NCBI GenBank assembly: GCA_045120955.1
Contig: JBGVFH010000005.1
Location: 24,007-88,006 of the forward strand
DNA from: JAZMZS01 sp045120955
GTDB taxonomy: Bacteria; Bacillota; Clostridia; Oscillospirales; CAG-272
Length of the DNA: 64,000 nucleotides
Direction: 5' to 3'
A program made the translations under genes and the position numbers. Below the pieces are notes generated by a model. It was not told where the DNA came from, did not search any database, and saw only the letters and a list, made by a program, of their open reading frames with translations. Each line of letters opens with the position of its first letter. The first letter of the stretch is position 1. This document shows, piece by piece, positions 17,262-26,308 of the stretch.

Positions 17262-18116
17262 CTACCTCAACACAAAGTAAAGTATAACGACGATACCGAG
17301 CACTATTCTGTACCAGCCGAAAGAAGCGAAGCTGTGATTGCGGACAAAGCTCATAAGGAACTTTATCGCCGCAACAGACACGGCAAAAGCGGTAACGCAT
17401 CCGACCAGAAGTATCATTACCTCATCGAAAGTAAAGCTGTTTCCCTTGAGAAAATATTTTGCTATTTTCAGTCCGCTTGCTCCGAACATAACGGGAACCG
17501 CAAGGAAAAATGAAAATTCCGCCGCCGCAGTTCTTCCGACACCGAGCACCGACGCACCCATAATAGTAGAGCCTGAACGTGACGTTCCCGGAATGAGCGC
17601 AAGACTCTGGAAAAGTCCGATGCCGAACGCCCTCTTGTAGCTCATGCTCTCAACGTCCGCAACGGCAAACTTTTTGTTTTTATTTATTTTCTCGATAACT
17701 ATGAAAAACACACCGTAGACGATAAGTGCAGCGGCAATTACCATCGCTCCTTCAAACGCTACGTGCATCTCATCCTCGTAAAGCATCCCCTCGAGCCAAT
17801 CGTCAAGCAAAAATCCGAGTATCGCCGCAGGTATGCACGCAACTATCACCTTCGACCATATGTTCAGAGCCGATTTTTTCAGTTTTATCCTTCCGCCAGA
17901 CCTCTCAAGAGGCCACAAGCGGGAAAAGTACAGCACGAGCACGGCAAGAATGGAGCCGAGCTGTATGACCACCGAAAACATACTCCAAAAATCCACCGAC
18001 ACATCAAGCGGGAAAAGGTCGTTTACCAATATTATGTGTCCGGTCGAGCTTATCGGCAGCCATTCGGTAATACCCTGCACGATACCGACCAAAAATGATT
18101 TTAACAAATTAAGCAT
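17262..18116 (-). CDS. uppP: Undecaprenyl-diphosphate phosphatase
   Basis: Membrane phosphatase that recycles undecaprenyl pyrophosphate to the monophosphate carrier for cell-wall synthesis and gives bacitracin tolerance. The 284-residue, eight-helix protein contains both family motifs: QGITEWLPISSTGHI near the N-terminus and IPGTSRSGSTIM near residue 175. The start is preceded by GAGAGGTG. It is probably the first gene of the leftward operon uppP-mrnC-recX-rimO-pgsA-pyrR-comF; a weak promoter (TTGCGG-17-TATATA) is visible upstream on the minus strand. Confidence 0.95.
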   Translation of the reverse strand: MLNLLKSFLVGIVQGITEWLPISSTGHIILVNDLFPLDVSVDFWSMFSVVIQLGSILAVLVLYFSRLWPLERSGGRIKLKKSALNIWSKVIVACIPAAILGFLLDDWLEGMLYEDEMHVAFEGAMVIAAALIVYGVFFIVIEKINKNKKFAVADVESMSYKRAFGIGLFQSLALIPGTSRSGSTIMGASVLGVGRTAAAEFSFFLAVPVMFGASGLKIAKYFLKGNSFTFDEVMILLVGCVTAFAVSVAAIKFLMSFVRNHSFASFGWYRIVLGIVVILYFVLR

Positions 18117-18244
18117 ACTTACTTACACCTCTCAATTACGTTATATACGCCGTCCGACAGCCTTAGCTTTATATCGGCATATATAATCAAATTCTCAGCT
18201 TTCCGCAACAGCGAAAAGCTTTCCGAAATTATTCGTTTGGTTTG

Positions 18245-19486
18245 TTACACGCCTCGGATAATGTCCCCCGCCTTTACCTCAAAGGGGACCTTTACATAAA
18301 AGTGCATCGCAGGATGCGGCGCCGACTCTATCTCTGCCCCGTCCTTATCATATATATGTTCTATTTTGAATTTTCTTCCGCACATATTCGGAGATATCAG
18401 CTCCGCTTCTTCTCCTCGGCTAACCTTGTTGCGCTGAACAAAGCACGCCATACCGCTGCACGGGTCATACGAAAGCGCCGTCGCAATATACGCCTTTTCT
18501 CTGATGTAACCGGGGTTCTGACACAGCTGTGCATTTTCCATCGGGTCGTCAAAATAATATCCCGTGCAGTATTCTCTGTGGCTGACACTTTCAAGCTCAC
18601 GCATCCAGCGAGGGTCATAGACATAACCGCCGGCACCGTTTTTGTTATATTCGTCTATCGCCATGCGGTAGGCGTTGGTAACGACCGAAGCGTAATACGC
18701 AGATTTCATCCGTCCTTCTATTTTAAAGCTGTCTATACCGCTTTGCATAAGCTCGGGAATGTGCTCTATCATGCACATATCCTTGCTTGACATGATATAG
18801 GTGCCGTGTCTGTCCTGATGTGCGTGCATGATGTCGTCTTGCCGCTTGACCTCGTAAAATTCAAGCTCTTTTTCGCAAAAATCCCATCTGCACGGCTGTG
18901 CGCACATACCTCTGTTTGCGTCTCTGCCCGTGTAGTGATTTGACAATAGACAGCGCCCGCTGTAGGAGACGCACATCGACCCGTGGATAAAAGCCTCAAG
19001 CTCAAGCTTTTTCGGTGTGCCTGCTCTTATAGCTTTAATCTCCTCAATCCCCACCTCTCTCGCAAGCACGACACGCTTTGCGCCCAAGCTGTACCACGCA
19101 TTGCATGCCGCAGCGCTGCACGCACTCGCCTGTGTGGATATATGTATGTCAATATCGGGCAAAAGCTCCTTTACCGCAAAAAACACTCCGATATCGGCTA
19201 CGATGAGCGCATCGGGGGGATTTTTTCTGAGAGAGCGCAGATATGCACGCAACTCACGGTACTCATAGCCTCTCGGCATTACGTTTATCGCAATATATAC
19301 CTTTTTCCCTATCGAGTGCGCATAGCTTATCGCCTCGGAGAGTTCTTTGTCTGTAAAGTTCTGTGCCGCAGCTCTCATACCGAATCTCTGCGAGGCGAGA
19401 TATACGGCATCCGCACCGTAGAGAAATGCCGCACGCAGCTTTTCGAAATTGCCCGCAGGAGAGAGCAGTTCTTTGTTTTTTAGCAT
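18245..19486 (-). CDS. U32 family peptidase / RNA hydroxylation-type protein
   Basis: A 413-residue U32-family protein. It begins ELLSPAGNFEKLRAAFLYGADAVYLA, the U32 hallmark, and has the cysteine-bearing segments CVSYSGRCLLSNH and NRGMCAQPCRW that in TrhP/RlhA relatives are needed for prephenate-dependent hydroxylation of tRNA or 23S rRNA. Despite the name, protease activity is doubtful for this branch. SKDMCMIEHIPELMQSGIDSFKIEGRMKS is also typical. Ribosome binding site is weak (AAAGGC); a hairpin in the leader contains a good AAAAGGAG sequence in its loop. Confidence 0.86.
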   Translation of the reverse strand: MLKNKELLSPAGNFEKLRAAFLYGADAVYLASQRFGMRAAAQNFTDKELSEAISYAHSIGKKVYIAINVMPRGYEYRELRAYLRSLRKNPPDALIVADIGVFFAVKELLPDIDIHISTQASACSAAACNAWYSLGAKRVVLAREVGIEEIKAIRAGTPKKLELEAFIHGSMCVSYSGRCLLSNHYTGRDANRGMCAQPCRWDFCEKELEFYEVKRQDDIMHAHQDRHGTYIMSSKDMCMIEHIPELMQSGIDSFKIEGRMKSAYYASVVTNAYRMAIDEYNKNGAGGYVYDPRWMRELESVSHREYCTGYYFDDPMENAQLCQNPGYIREKAYIATALSYDPCSGMACFVQRNKVSRGEEAELISPNMCGRKFKIEHIYDKDGAEIESAPHPAMHFYVKVPFEVKAGDIIRGV

Positions 19487-19508
19487 TTTGCACTTTGCCT
19501 TTCATGGT

Positions 19509-19535
19509 TTTGGTGTGCTCCTTTTAAAAAAGCAC
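19509..19535 (-). promoter_or_regulatory. Leader hairpin upstream of the U32 gene
   Basis: On the minus strand GGTGTGCT and AGCACACC form an 8-bp stem around a loop holding TTTTAAAAGG. It sits about 25-50 nt upstream of the start. It might influence translation or be an unrelated terminator; no T-run follows on the minus strand. Confidence 0.35.
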
Positions 19536-19593
19536 ACCACCTCATTATTACTGATATTAATGATACCATAAAATATATGTTATTACAAGTAAA

Positions 19594-19637
19594 AAAGCAA
19601 AAAAACTCGCCTCCGCATCCTAAGATGCGGAGGTGAG
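19594..19637 (-). terminator. Terminator of the lipoprotein locus
   Basis: Minus strand: 14-bp stem CTCACCTCCGCATC / GATGCGGAGGCGAG (one G-T) with loop TTAG and a long T-rich tail. Ends the leftward transcript coming from 21-20 kb. Confidence 0.82.
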
Positions 19638-19736
19638 CATGCTTTTTTACAACGGCAAAGCTTATGCCACGCCACTACACTTTTGCAATGCGTGCGATCA
19701 CGCCTGATACTCCGATAGCCATCGAGCTGCCTTTTT

Positions 19737-20432
19737 TCAGCCCGCTCTCACCGCTGCATTAAACTCTGCAACCGCCGCAGGCGCTGTGTCAAGGTCAAGC
19801 AACCGTCCGAAAAATGTCCTGTTGTTGTTCGGATAACCGGACATACCTTGAAACCGAACATAAAGTTGCAGGTCATCCGCAAGCCAGATGAGAGATATCA
19901 ACTTACCTTCTTTAGAATATACGTATGTTATCCCTTCATGTGTATAATATGAACGTTCGGTAACATCGGCTGTCCTCGTATTGTTTGTGTCAGGCAAGAT
20001 TTCTATATGTGTATACCCATATTCATCTAACTTATATGCCTTCTCTGCTGTTCTTACGCTTGCTGTTATCACATTCCCCGTTTCATCAACCACTTTATAT
20101 GAAATCACATTGTATGTATCCGGATCGCCCGTTTCCATAAACCAATGGAAAGTCCCTATCAGATCGATACCCTGCTCATATGTGACAAAGTGGCTCGGCA
20201 ACTCCGTGGTTTGAACGAAATTCGTATATTCCGCATAGTTTTCGGTTCTGAATCTTGTCTCGGGAGGATCGACAATAAGATCACCTTTTTGACTGCCATA
20301 GGTAATAATAACACTATTATCGGTGCTTTTCTGCATCTCGCTGTTATCTCCCGACTGAGTGCATGAAGTACATGAAAATACCATCATTATGCATATGAGT
20401 ATCGATAATACCGCTGTTATTCTTTTTCTCAT
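19737..20432 (-). CDS. Putative lipoprotein, accessory locus
   Basis: I do not recognise this 231-residue protein. It has a lipoprotein signal peptide (MRKRITAVLSILICIMMVFSC) with the lipobox SCTSC, then a soluble, beta-rich, negatively charged domain containing THFHW-like aromatic patches (IGTFHWFMETGDPDTYN) and HEGITYVYSKEGKLISLIWLADD. The start at 20432 follows AAAGGAGGCATAGT; the frame extends upstream without a ribosome binding site. It is the last gene of an accessory leftward group with another lipoprotein and a broken DNRLRE protein; an immunity-type role is speculation. Confidence 0.6.
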   Translation of the reverse strand: MRKRITAVLSILICIMMVFSCTSCTQSGDNSEMQKSTDNSVIITYGSQKGDLIVDPPETRFRTENYAEYTNFVQTTELPSHFVTYEQGIDLIGTFHWFMETGDPDTYNVISYKVVDETGNVITASVRTAEKAYKLDEYGYTHIEILPDTNNTRTADVTERSYYTHEGITYVYSKEGKLISLIWLADDLQLYVRFQGMSGYPNNNRTFFGRLLDLDTAPAAVAEFNAAVRAG

Positions 20433-20570
20433 ACTATGCCTCCTTTTATCCTGTAGTCTTGTCAAAAATTCAAATGTCGTTTGCATTATGTTCTGTAGCG
20501 TAAATCTGCGCCTTTTACTCTTTTTGCTATCTGAATTTTTTACATTCCCTTGTCTTATGCTTTTATTACC

Positions 20571-21092
20571 CTATCTTAGATACTCACGATATACTTCTTC
20601 ATACGTTACAGTCGGTTTAATCATGACTATGCCATCCTCTAAAAAATCCAGTGCTGTCAAGCCTAACCGCCTATCTGCAGGAGGTCCAAGAATAATCCAA
20701 CATATGCTACCATCTGCCATTTCCCACACTACCATAGTACCGCTGCCTAAACCTGCACCAAAACTATGAGGTTTACCAAGGTGCTCAATAACCTGAGGCA
20801 TCTCCATCCCCACATTTATCTTGTCAACATCCTCCAAAGTTGGCTTGTATGTTCTCTGTCGGTCAAAACAAGCTTCGACACGCGCCGCAAGACTCATATT
20901 TTCACTCTCAAGCGTTTCTTGCGGTTGGGAACTGTCCGTCTCTTGTGAGGAATCAGGCAATGCGGATGTTTCGGTCGTTTCTGACGATGTCAATACATCC
21001 GTCAGTTCCGATCGTTCACTCTGTCTCTCACATGATACAAGAGATAAAAAAATCATACACAAAACAACCATTATGACTATATATTTATTCAC
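20571..21092 (-). CDS. Putative lipoprotein with SmpA/BamE-like domain
   Basis: A 173-residue exported protein: signal peptide with lipobox LVSC near residue 20, a Ser/Thr/Glu-rich linker to about residue 65, then a compact domain with VDKINVGMEMPQVIEHLGKPH, which resembles the small BamE/SmpA-type fold (x-V-G-M-x-x-x-x-V-x-x-x-L-G-x-P). The preferred GTG start at 21092 has GAGGTG seven bases upstream; a GTG at 21107 overlapping the previous stop is an alternative. It lies immediately after the toxin-like DNRLRE gene. A partner or immunity function is inference only. Confidence 0.6.
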   Translation of the reverse strand: MNKYIVIMVVLCMIFLSLVSCERQSERSELTDVLTSSETTETSALPDSSQETDSSQPQETLESENMSLAARVEACFDRQRTYKPTLEDVDKINVGMEMPQVIEHLGKPHSFGAGLGSGTMVVWEMADGSICWIILGPPADRRLGLTALDFLEDGIVMIKPTVTYEEVYREYLR

Positions 21093-21103
21093 TTGTATAC
21101 ACC

Positions 21104-22318
21104 TCACTCTGTCATAACGTAATATATTATATCACTATCATATCTTAGATTAAAATCCGATAGCCATCCTCGTGAATTATCATCTGTCGGAAGTTCATCC
21201 AGCAACTCACTTCCGGAATAATTATTCCCGTGTTTGTTCGCCCATTTCCCAGTATCCGTTCTATACCAAAAATGATAATCAAGAACTCCTGCCGAATTTA
21301 TTACTCGAAAAGCAACTAACCATTGGTCAAAATCCAAATCCACATCCAATCCTCCATTATCGGAATATACCTCCTCCCATTTTCCTTCAAATCTCACATC
21401 TAACCAATTATCTTCTAACAGTTGTTTATATCCAATAAATTCACCGTCAACACCATACATAGCTTCATTAGATGTGGAGCTTAGATTGTAAATTGCACTA
21501 AATTCATCTAAAGAATACCAAGTGTAATCATTATCATGAGTCCAGAAAGCATAGCCCTGACAGTTCATAGAAAGAGATTCATCCGGTTCTAACCCTTCAG
21601 ATGCCTGTATTTCGATCTCGTAGTACTCCTTACATCCCCAAAATTGCGATACAACAACTAAATAAGGCTTGTAGTTTGCTCTATTATATGATGCGAATGT
21701 CTTATAATTATGAGTTGTGCTCGACTCATGATCGGATGCAGCCTTGAATATTATACCTTTATCTGAATTTAATGTACCACTTCCCCACCCCTGTGCCGCT
21801 GCTGTAATGTCATAATCATAATAATGTGCATCTGCAAGCTCTATGCCTTCATAATATGATATTTCATGTGTGTCAAGATAAGTGCCAATACTGTCTGCAC
21901 TTACCCCTGACCATGTCACAGATGATGACTCTGACCACGTATTGCCGTTGAATACATAGCAGTCAAGAGTCAAGTACTCATGCTGACACATAATATCTCG
22001 TATATATACGGTCGCACTTGTTATCGTTCCCATGGAGCTGAAATTCACATTCGGAAACTTCATCAGCATTCTTGATACAGACTGATCGTCTCCGTACTTT
22101 CCTGCGGATATCGCCCCCGATATTCCCGAAACGGTTTCGGCATTATTTATCGTTACGTCCTCGATAGCACCTTCGCCGTTGTTGTCATAGCTTATCTCTA
22201 TTGTTGGGTCGATGCGGATAGGGTACAGGGTCTTTTCATCTGCAAGATAATCTGCGTCTATATGTATTGTCAGCACATACTCTTCATTCTCTGTTACGGT
22301 CTGAGCTGTCATACTCAT
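21104..22318 (-). pseudogene. DNRLRE-type secreted protein, 3' fragment with cysteine-peptidase-like tip
   Basis: The downstream part of a broken gene. It continues an extracellular protein in a different frame from the secretion-signal fragment upstream. Residues ~30-230 match the DNRLRE module style (IRIDPTIEI, SRMLMKFPNVNF, TSATVYIRDI, the closing YKPYLVVVSQF). The last ~160 residues form a separate domain with SMNCQGYAFWTHDN and LDYHFWYRTDTGKWANKHGN, a Cys/His arrangement like NCYAYA..HWYR..GxWxxKxG predicted cysteine peptidases found as tips of polymorphic toxins. No ribosome binding site precedes its first ATG, so it is probably not translated alone. The domain call is from memory of the families. 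Confidence 0.6.
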
Positions 22319-23006
22319 ATACTACAGAATTGCTGTCTGTCAACTCTGCCCTCGGAGAAACCGCTGCTGAAGTGTAGGTATCTTCTCCCGATATGATACC
22401 GCTCGTCGATATCCCGGGCGTCACGGGTGTTATAGGTGTTATCGGTGTCAAGCCGCCCGCAGCCGTATCAAACACAGGCACGAGCTTGAGTGACACATCT
22501 CCGTCGGTCAGCGATATACCGTCGGTCATCTTCTCGGGAAAGCTCGTCTGTGTCAGCGTATCCTTTGACACGAATGCCCCCGATACCGTATCACTTGCCT
22601 CTATATCGAGAGTTATATCCTTTACGCTCCCGTCAGCATCGACATACTTTACAGGATGGTCGTAGTAATAAGCCGTCTTTGTCCCGTCATCATTTCTGAA
22701 AATGACACTGTAAAGGTTCTGCTCATCCTCGTACATTCTCTCAATATGCCCTGCCTCGAGCGCTTTTTCCGTTCCCACTATATCAGGAACGGTAGAGAGG
22801 TCAAGAGTCATATTTTCCGTAACGGTGCTTTCTGATGATATGCTTGTATCCGTATCTGTGACGGTCTGCGATATATTATCGGACACGCTGTTTTGTGTTT
22901 GTTCTGTCTCCGCCTGTGCCGATAAGATAGGCACGGAAGGTACGAGCATAAACAATGCGAGAACAAGCGACAAAGCTTTTATTTTCAGTCTTTTTCTATA
23001 ATACAT
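22284..23006 (-). pseudogene. DNRLRE-type secreted protein, 5' fragment with signal peptide
   Basis: The upstream part of the same broken gene, 240 residues. It has a signal peptide (MYYRKRLKIKALSLVLALFM ending near SAQA), a Ser/Thr-rich stretch, and a domain reading YSVIFRNDDGTKTAYYYDHPVKYVD typical of the N-termini of large clostridial DNRLRE/RHS-like surface proteins. It stops in frame shortly after SNSVVYEY. Comparison with intact relatives, recalled not computed, suggests ~90-100 residues are missing at the junction, with a simultaneous frame change. The two fragments overlap by 35 bp in different frames. Confidence 0.6.
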
Positions 23007-23116
23007 TGTGTATCTCCTTGTTTTATATTTGTCCTTTGAGCAAATTCAAAAATTCAAGGTACGCACAAACCAAAATATTCAATTATATTACTATACTGTT
23101 TTTCGACCGGTGCGCA

Positions 23117-23260
23117 TCACCGACTGAAGATCAGCTTGTTACCTGCTTTCCACATCGAAGGATCATGAGCTCTCACTGCTTTTGACTGCAGAAGATATCC
23201 GTTTGTTCCTTCAAAATACTTTTTCGTCCTGTTTCCTTGTACAAATTTCACCACGAGCAT
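23117..23260 (-). CDS. Small basic protein of unknown function, 47 codons
   Basis: A short reading frame starting MLVVKFVQGNRTKKYFEG and continuing with NGYLLQSKAVRAHDPSMW. It is not recognised. Support for expression: AAAAAGGAG lies directly upstream, and a full consensus promoter (TTGACA-17-TATAGT) lies about 50 bp further up. A GTG at codon 3 or 4 gives better spacing to the ribosome binding site and may be the true start. It lies 110 bp upstream of the broken DNRLRE gene in the same direction and may share its transcript. Confidence 0.5.
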   Translation of the reverse strand: MLVVKFVQGNRTKKYFEGTNGYLLQSKAVRAHDPSMWKAGNKLIFSR

Positions 23261-23307
23261 CTCCTTTTTGTTATTTTATATGTGCATTTTTAGTATTTTC
23301 TATAATT

Positions 23308-23336
23308 ACTATACCAAAAATACAAAAAGATGTCAA
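23308..23336 (-). promoter_or_regulatory. Promoter of small ORF and accessory locus
   Basis: Minus strand: TTGACA (23336-23331), 17-nt spacer, TATAGT (23313-23308). It is divergent from the rnf promoter 56 bp away. Confidence 0.8.
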
Positions 23337-23391
23337 GCGCAAATGAATACTAAACTGTAACAATCGAAAATTGTTAAGAAATTAACTTTGA

Positions 23392-23420
23392 TTGACTTAT
23401 CTTCTGATTTGTAATATAAT
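23392..23420 (+). promoter_or_regulatory. rnf operon promoter
   Basis: TTGACT, 17-nt spacer, TATAAT, about 70 nt upstream of the rnfC start. Near-consensus, suggesting high constitutive expression. Confidence 0.85.
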
Positions 23421-23492
23421 AACTTGAAAATGTTTGTTTTTCGGTACAAGCAAACAACACACAAAATTATCACCGTACAAAAGGAGCGACAA

Positions 23493-24812
23493 ATGCTTTT
23501 TGGAAAGATAAAGGGAATACATCTCCCGCACCGCAAAAACACCGCAAAAATGCAAGCAGTGCGTATGCCGTGCCCCGACTCGGTCACGATACCGATGTCA
23601 ATGCACATCGGTGCGCCTGCAGTCCCCATAGTCAAGGTAGGAGATCATGTTTGCGTAGGGCAGAAGATAGCCGAGGCGGGGGGATATGTTTCATCTCCGA
23701 TACACGCAAGCATCTCGGGAACAGTCAAAAAAACAGACGATATACTTATCTCAAACGGCCGCACCGTCAGTGCGATAACGATAGAAAGCGACTCGCTCAT
23801 GACCCCCTACAGGGAAAAGGGGGAAATAGAGCTGACCGATTTTACATCGTTTATCTCTGCGGTACGTGAAAGCGGAGTTGTCGGTCTGGGCGGGGCAGGC
23901 TTCCCCACTTCGGTAAAGCTCGGGGTAAAGGATCTGTCAAAGCTCGAGCATATAGTCATCAACGGAGCGGAGTGCGAGCCGTATATCACAAGCGATACAA
24001 GAACGATGCTCGACCGCACCGACGACATACTGACGGGAGTTGAACTGCTCAAAAAATATCTCGGAGCAAAAAGCATCATATTCGGCATAGAGTCAAATAA
24101 GCCTGAATGTATAAAAGCCGTAAGCGAGCTTTTTTCTTCTGATAAGACCGTGAAAACCGTATCTCTCCCCTCTTCTTATCCGCAGGGCGGCGAGAAGGTA
24201 CTCGTATACAACACCACGGGCAAGGTCATAGGAGAGGGTAAGCTGCCGTACGACGTCGGTGTCATCGTTATCAACATAACGACGCTTTGCGCTGTTGCGG
24301 AGTATATCAGAACGGGAATGCCGCTGGTCGAGAAATGCATTACAGTAGACGGCTCGGCAATAGCAAGCCCTAAAAACGTGATCGCCCCCATCGGCACATC
24401 CATAAAGGATGTGATAGAGTTTGCGGGCGGATATAAAAAGCAACCGAAAAAGCTGCTCTACGGCGGACCTATGATGGGAGTTGCCGTATACTCTGACTCA
24501 CTTCCCATACTCAAAAACACAAATGCCGTAATTGCCCTTGCAGACGAGGATACGCAAAAAGCAAAGAGCACCGCCTGCATTCACTGCGGCGCCTGCGTAA
24601 ACCACTGCCCGATGCGCCTTGACCCTCCCGCAATAGCAAAAGCATACAAATTATCCGATATGGAGGGACTCAAAGACCTGAAGGTAAATCTGTGCATGGA
24701 ATGCGGAGCTTGCTCATACATCTGTCCCGCCGCAAAGCCGATAGTTGACACGAACAAGCTCGCAAAGGCAAAGCTCGGAGAATATCAAAAAGCAAAGGAG
24801 AGCGCAAAATGA
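23493..24812 (+). CDS. rnfC: Rnf complex subunit RnfC
   Basis: Peripheral NADH-binding subunit of the ferredoxin:NAD+ oxidoreductase that pumps Na+ or H+. The 439-residue protein shows the NADH/FMN site GLGGAGFPTSVKL and INGAECEPYI, the SLBB-like region, and two ferredoxin-type clusters CIHCGACVNHCPMR and CMECGACSYICPA. The start at 23493 follows AAGGAGCGACAA; the frame extends 23 codons upstream without a signal. It is the first of six overlapping rnf genes in the usual clostridial order C-D-G-E-A-B. Confidence 0.96.
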   Translation: MLFGKIKGIHLPHRKNTAKMQAVRMPCPDSVTIPMSMHIGAPAVPIVKVGDHVCVGQKIAEAGGYVSSPIHASISGTVKKTDDILISNGRTVSAITIESDSLMTPYREKGEIELTDFTSFISAVRESGVVGLGGAGFPTSVKLGVKDLSKLEHIVINGAECEPYITSDTRTMLDRTDDILTGVELLKKYLGAKSIIFGIESNKPECIKAVSELFSSDKTVKTVSLPSSYPQGGEKVLVYNTTGKVIGEGKLPYDVGVIVINITTLCAVAEYIRTGMPLVEKCITVDGSAIASPKNVIAPIGTSIKDVIEFAGGYKKQPKKLLYGGPMMGVAVYSDSLPILKNTNAVIALADEDTQKAKSTACIHCGACVNHCPMRLDPPAIAKAYKLSDMEGLKDLKVNLCMECGACSYICPAAKPIVDTNKLAKAKLGEYQKAKESAK

Positions 24813-25792
24813 CAAATAACGCTAAAGGGTCAGAGCTGCTTGAGGTTTCTGTCTCTCCGCACATAAAAGGCAAAAGAACTACGCAAAAAATAATGCTCGA
24901 TGTCATAATTGCGCTTTTGCCAGCTGCCGCTGCCGCTATCATTATCTTCGGCATACGGGTGCTGCTGCTCATCGCTGTCAGCGTGCTGTCCTGCACGCTC
25001 GGTGAGCTGATCTTTAACAAAATAACAAAAAAGCCATTTACGTTATCCGATCTTTCGGCTGTCGTGACAGGAATGATACTTGCCCTCAACGTCCCCGCAA
25101 GTCTGCCGTTGTGGCAGCTTGCTTTCGGCTCGATCGCCGCAATATGCATGGTAAAGGGTCTGTTCGGAGGTCTCGGTCAGAACTTTGCAAATCCCGCCGC
25201 CACGGCGAGGGTGCTTTTGCTCGTGTGCTTTCCTGCGGCAATGGGTCAAGCCTCCGAGGTCGTATTTGCTGACAGCGGAAAATTGGTATCGGGTGCGACA
25301 GACCTTGTGTCAAGCGCAACTCCCCTGACGCTCATATCTGAGGGCGGCACGCTCCCATCCGTCTCGGATATGCTCTTTGGTCTTCACGGCACGTGTGCCG
25401 TCGGAGAGACGTGCGTTATCGCAATACTTATCGGCTTTATATATTTGCTGGCAAGAAAGGTCATCAGCTGGCACACTCCCGTATGCTTTACGGCTACGGT
25501 ATACATACTCAGTCTCTTTGTCACGGCAAGTGCGTCGGACTCGCTTTATCTTGTAATGTCGGGCGGACTTTTGTTCGGCGCTGTATTCATGGCAACAGAC
25601 TATGCCACCACCCCCACCTCCTACCTCGGCAAGGCGGTGTTCGGTATAGGTTGCGGACTTATCACGGTGCTGATCCGTTCATTCGGCAGTTATCCCGAAG
25701 GGGTTTCTCTGTCTATACTTTTGATGAACATACTCACTCCGTACATTGAGCGGCTCTGCCGCCGCCGTCCGTTTGGAGGTGTCAAGCAATGA
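24809..25792 (+). CDS. rnfD: Rnf complex subunit RnfD
   Basis: Integral membrane subunit (327 residues, about nine helices) related to NqrB, carrying covalent FMN on a threonine. Candidate attachment segments are LVSGATDL and SSATPLTLI around residues 160-175. GLFGGLGQNFANPAATARV is the conserved RnfD/NqrB motif. It overlaps the end of rnfC by four bases (ATGA) and the start of rnfG by four bases. Confidence 0.95.
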   Translation: MTNNAKGSELLEVSVSPHIKGKRTTQKIMLDVIIALLPAAAAAIIIFGIRVLLLIAVSVLSCTLGELIFNKITKKPFTLSDLSAVVTGMILALNVPASLPLWQLAFGSIAAICMVKGLFGGLGQNFANPAATARVLLLVCFPAAMGQASEVVFADSGKLVSGATDLVSSATPLTLISEGGTLPSVSDMLFGLHGTCAVGETCVIAILIGFIYLLARKVISWHTPVCFTATVYILSLFVTASASDSLYLVMSGGLLFGAVFMATDYATTPTSYLGKAVFGIGCGLITVLIRSFGSYPEGVSLSILLMNILTPYIERLCRRRPFGGVKQ

Positions 25793-26307
25793 ATATAGGA
25801 ATAAAAAGCATAGTCGTACTCACAGCTATTTGTCTGTGCGTATCACTTCTGCTCGCAGGCGTAAACAGCATGACTGCCCCCGTTATCGAAGCATACGAGG
25901 CAAAGCAAGCGGCGCTTGCCTGCTCTGAGGTAATGCCCGATGGGACTGACTTTGAAACGGTGGAGCTGCCCGATGGAATACCTTCCACGGTCAGCGCAAT
26001 ATACAAGGAGTCGGGCGGCGGCTATGTATTCAAAATGGTAACGACCGGATTTTCAAGCGGATATCAGATAATGTGCGGCATTTCTGCAAGCGGTAAGATA
26101 ACCGGCACCAAGGTGCTGGCGCACAGCGAAACGCCCGGCTACGGAAGCAAGACCGCAGAAAGCTCCTACACCGACCTTTATATAGGTGTTGACAGCTCTC
26201 TTGAGGGCGACTTTATAATTTCGGGTGCCACGAAATCTTCGACCGCGTTTAAAAAAGCAATAGCGGATGCGTTTACCGCTTTTTCGATGATAAAGGGGGA
26301 GGGTTAA
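25789..26307 (+). CDS. rnfG: Rnf complex subunit RnfG
   Basis: Membrane-anchored FMN subunit, 172 residues, a little shorter than the usual 180-210. One N-terminal helix is followed by an external domain with the covalent flavin motif SGATKSS (the family S-G-A-T-x-[ST]) and the preceding HSETPGYGSK. It overlaps rnfD by four bases and ends one base before rnfE. Confidence 0.94.
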   Translation: MNIGIKSIVVLTAICLCVSLLLAGVNSMTAPVIEAYEAKQAALACSEVMPDGTDFETVELPDGIPSTVSAIYKESGGGYVFKMVTTGFSSGYQIMCGISASGKITGTKVLAHSETPGYGSKTAESSYTDLYIGVDSSLEGDFIISGATKSSTAFKKAIADAFTAFSMIKGEG

Positions 26308-26308
26308 C

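Noticed and set aside
18117..18244. Regulatory RNA upstream of uppP
   Set aside because: There are repeated GGAAAGCT segments but no stable terminator/antiterminator pair or known motif.
19673..19721. 15-codon ORF (MAIGVSGVIARIAKV) between the lipoprotein stop and its terminator
   Set aside because: A purine-rich AAAAAAGGCAG lies upstream, but the peptide is too short to judge and shows no toxin or leader-peptide family pattern. It may be a remnant of a longer C-terminus.
22284..22318. Programmed frameshift joining the two DNRLRE fragments
   Set aside because: No slippery heptamer or downstream stimulatory structure is visible, and a stretch of the usual protein seems to be missing, which favours a deletion.
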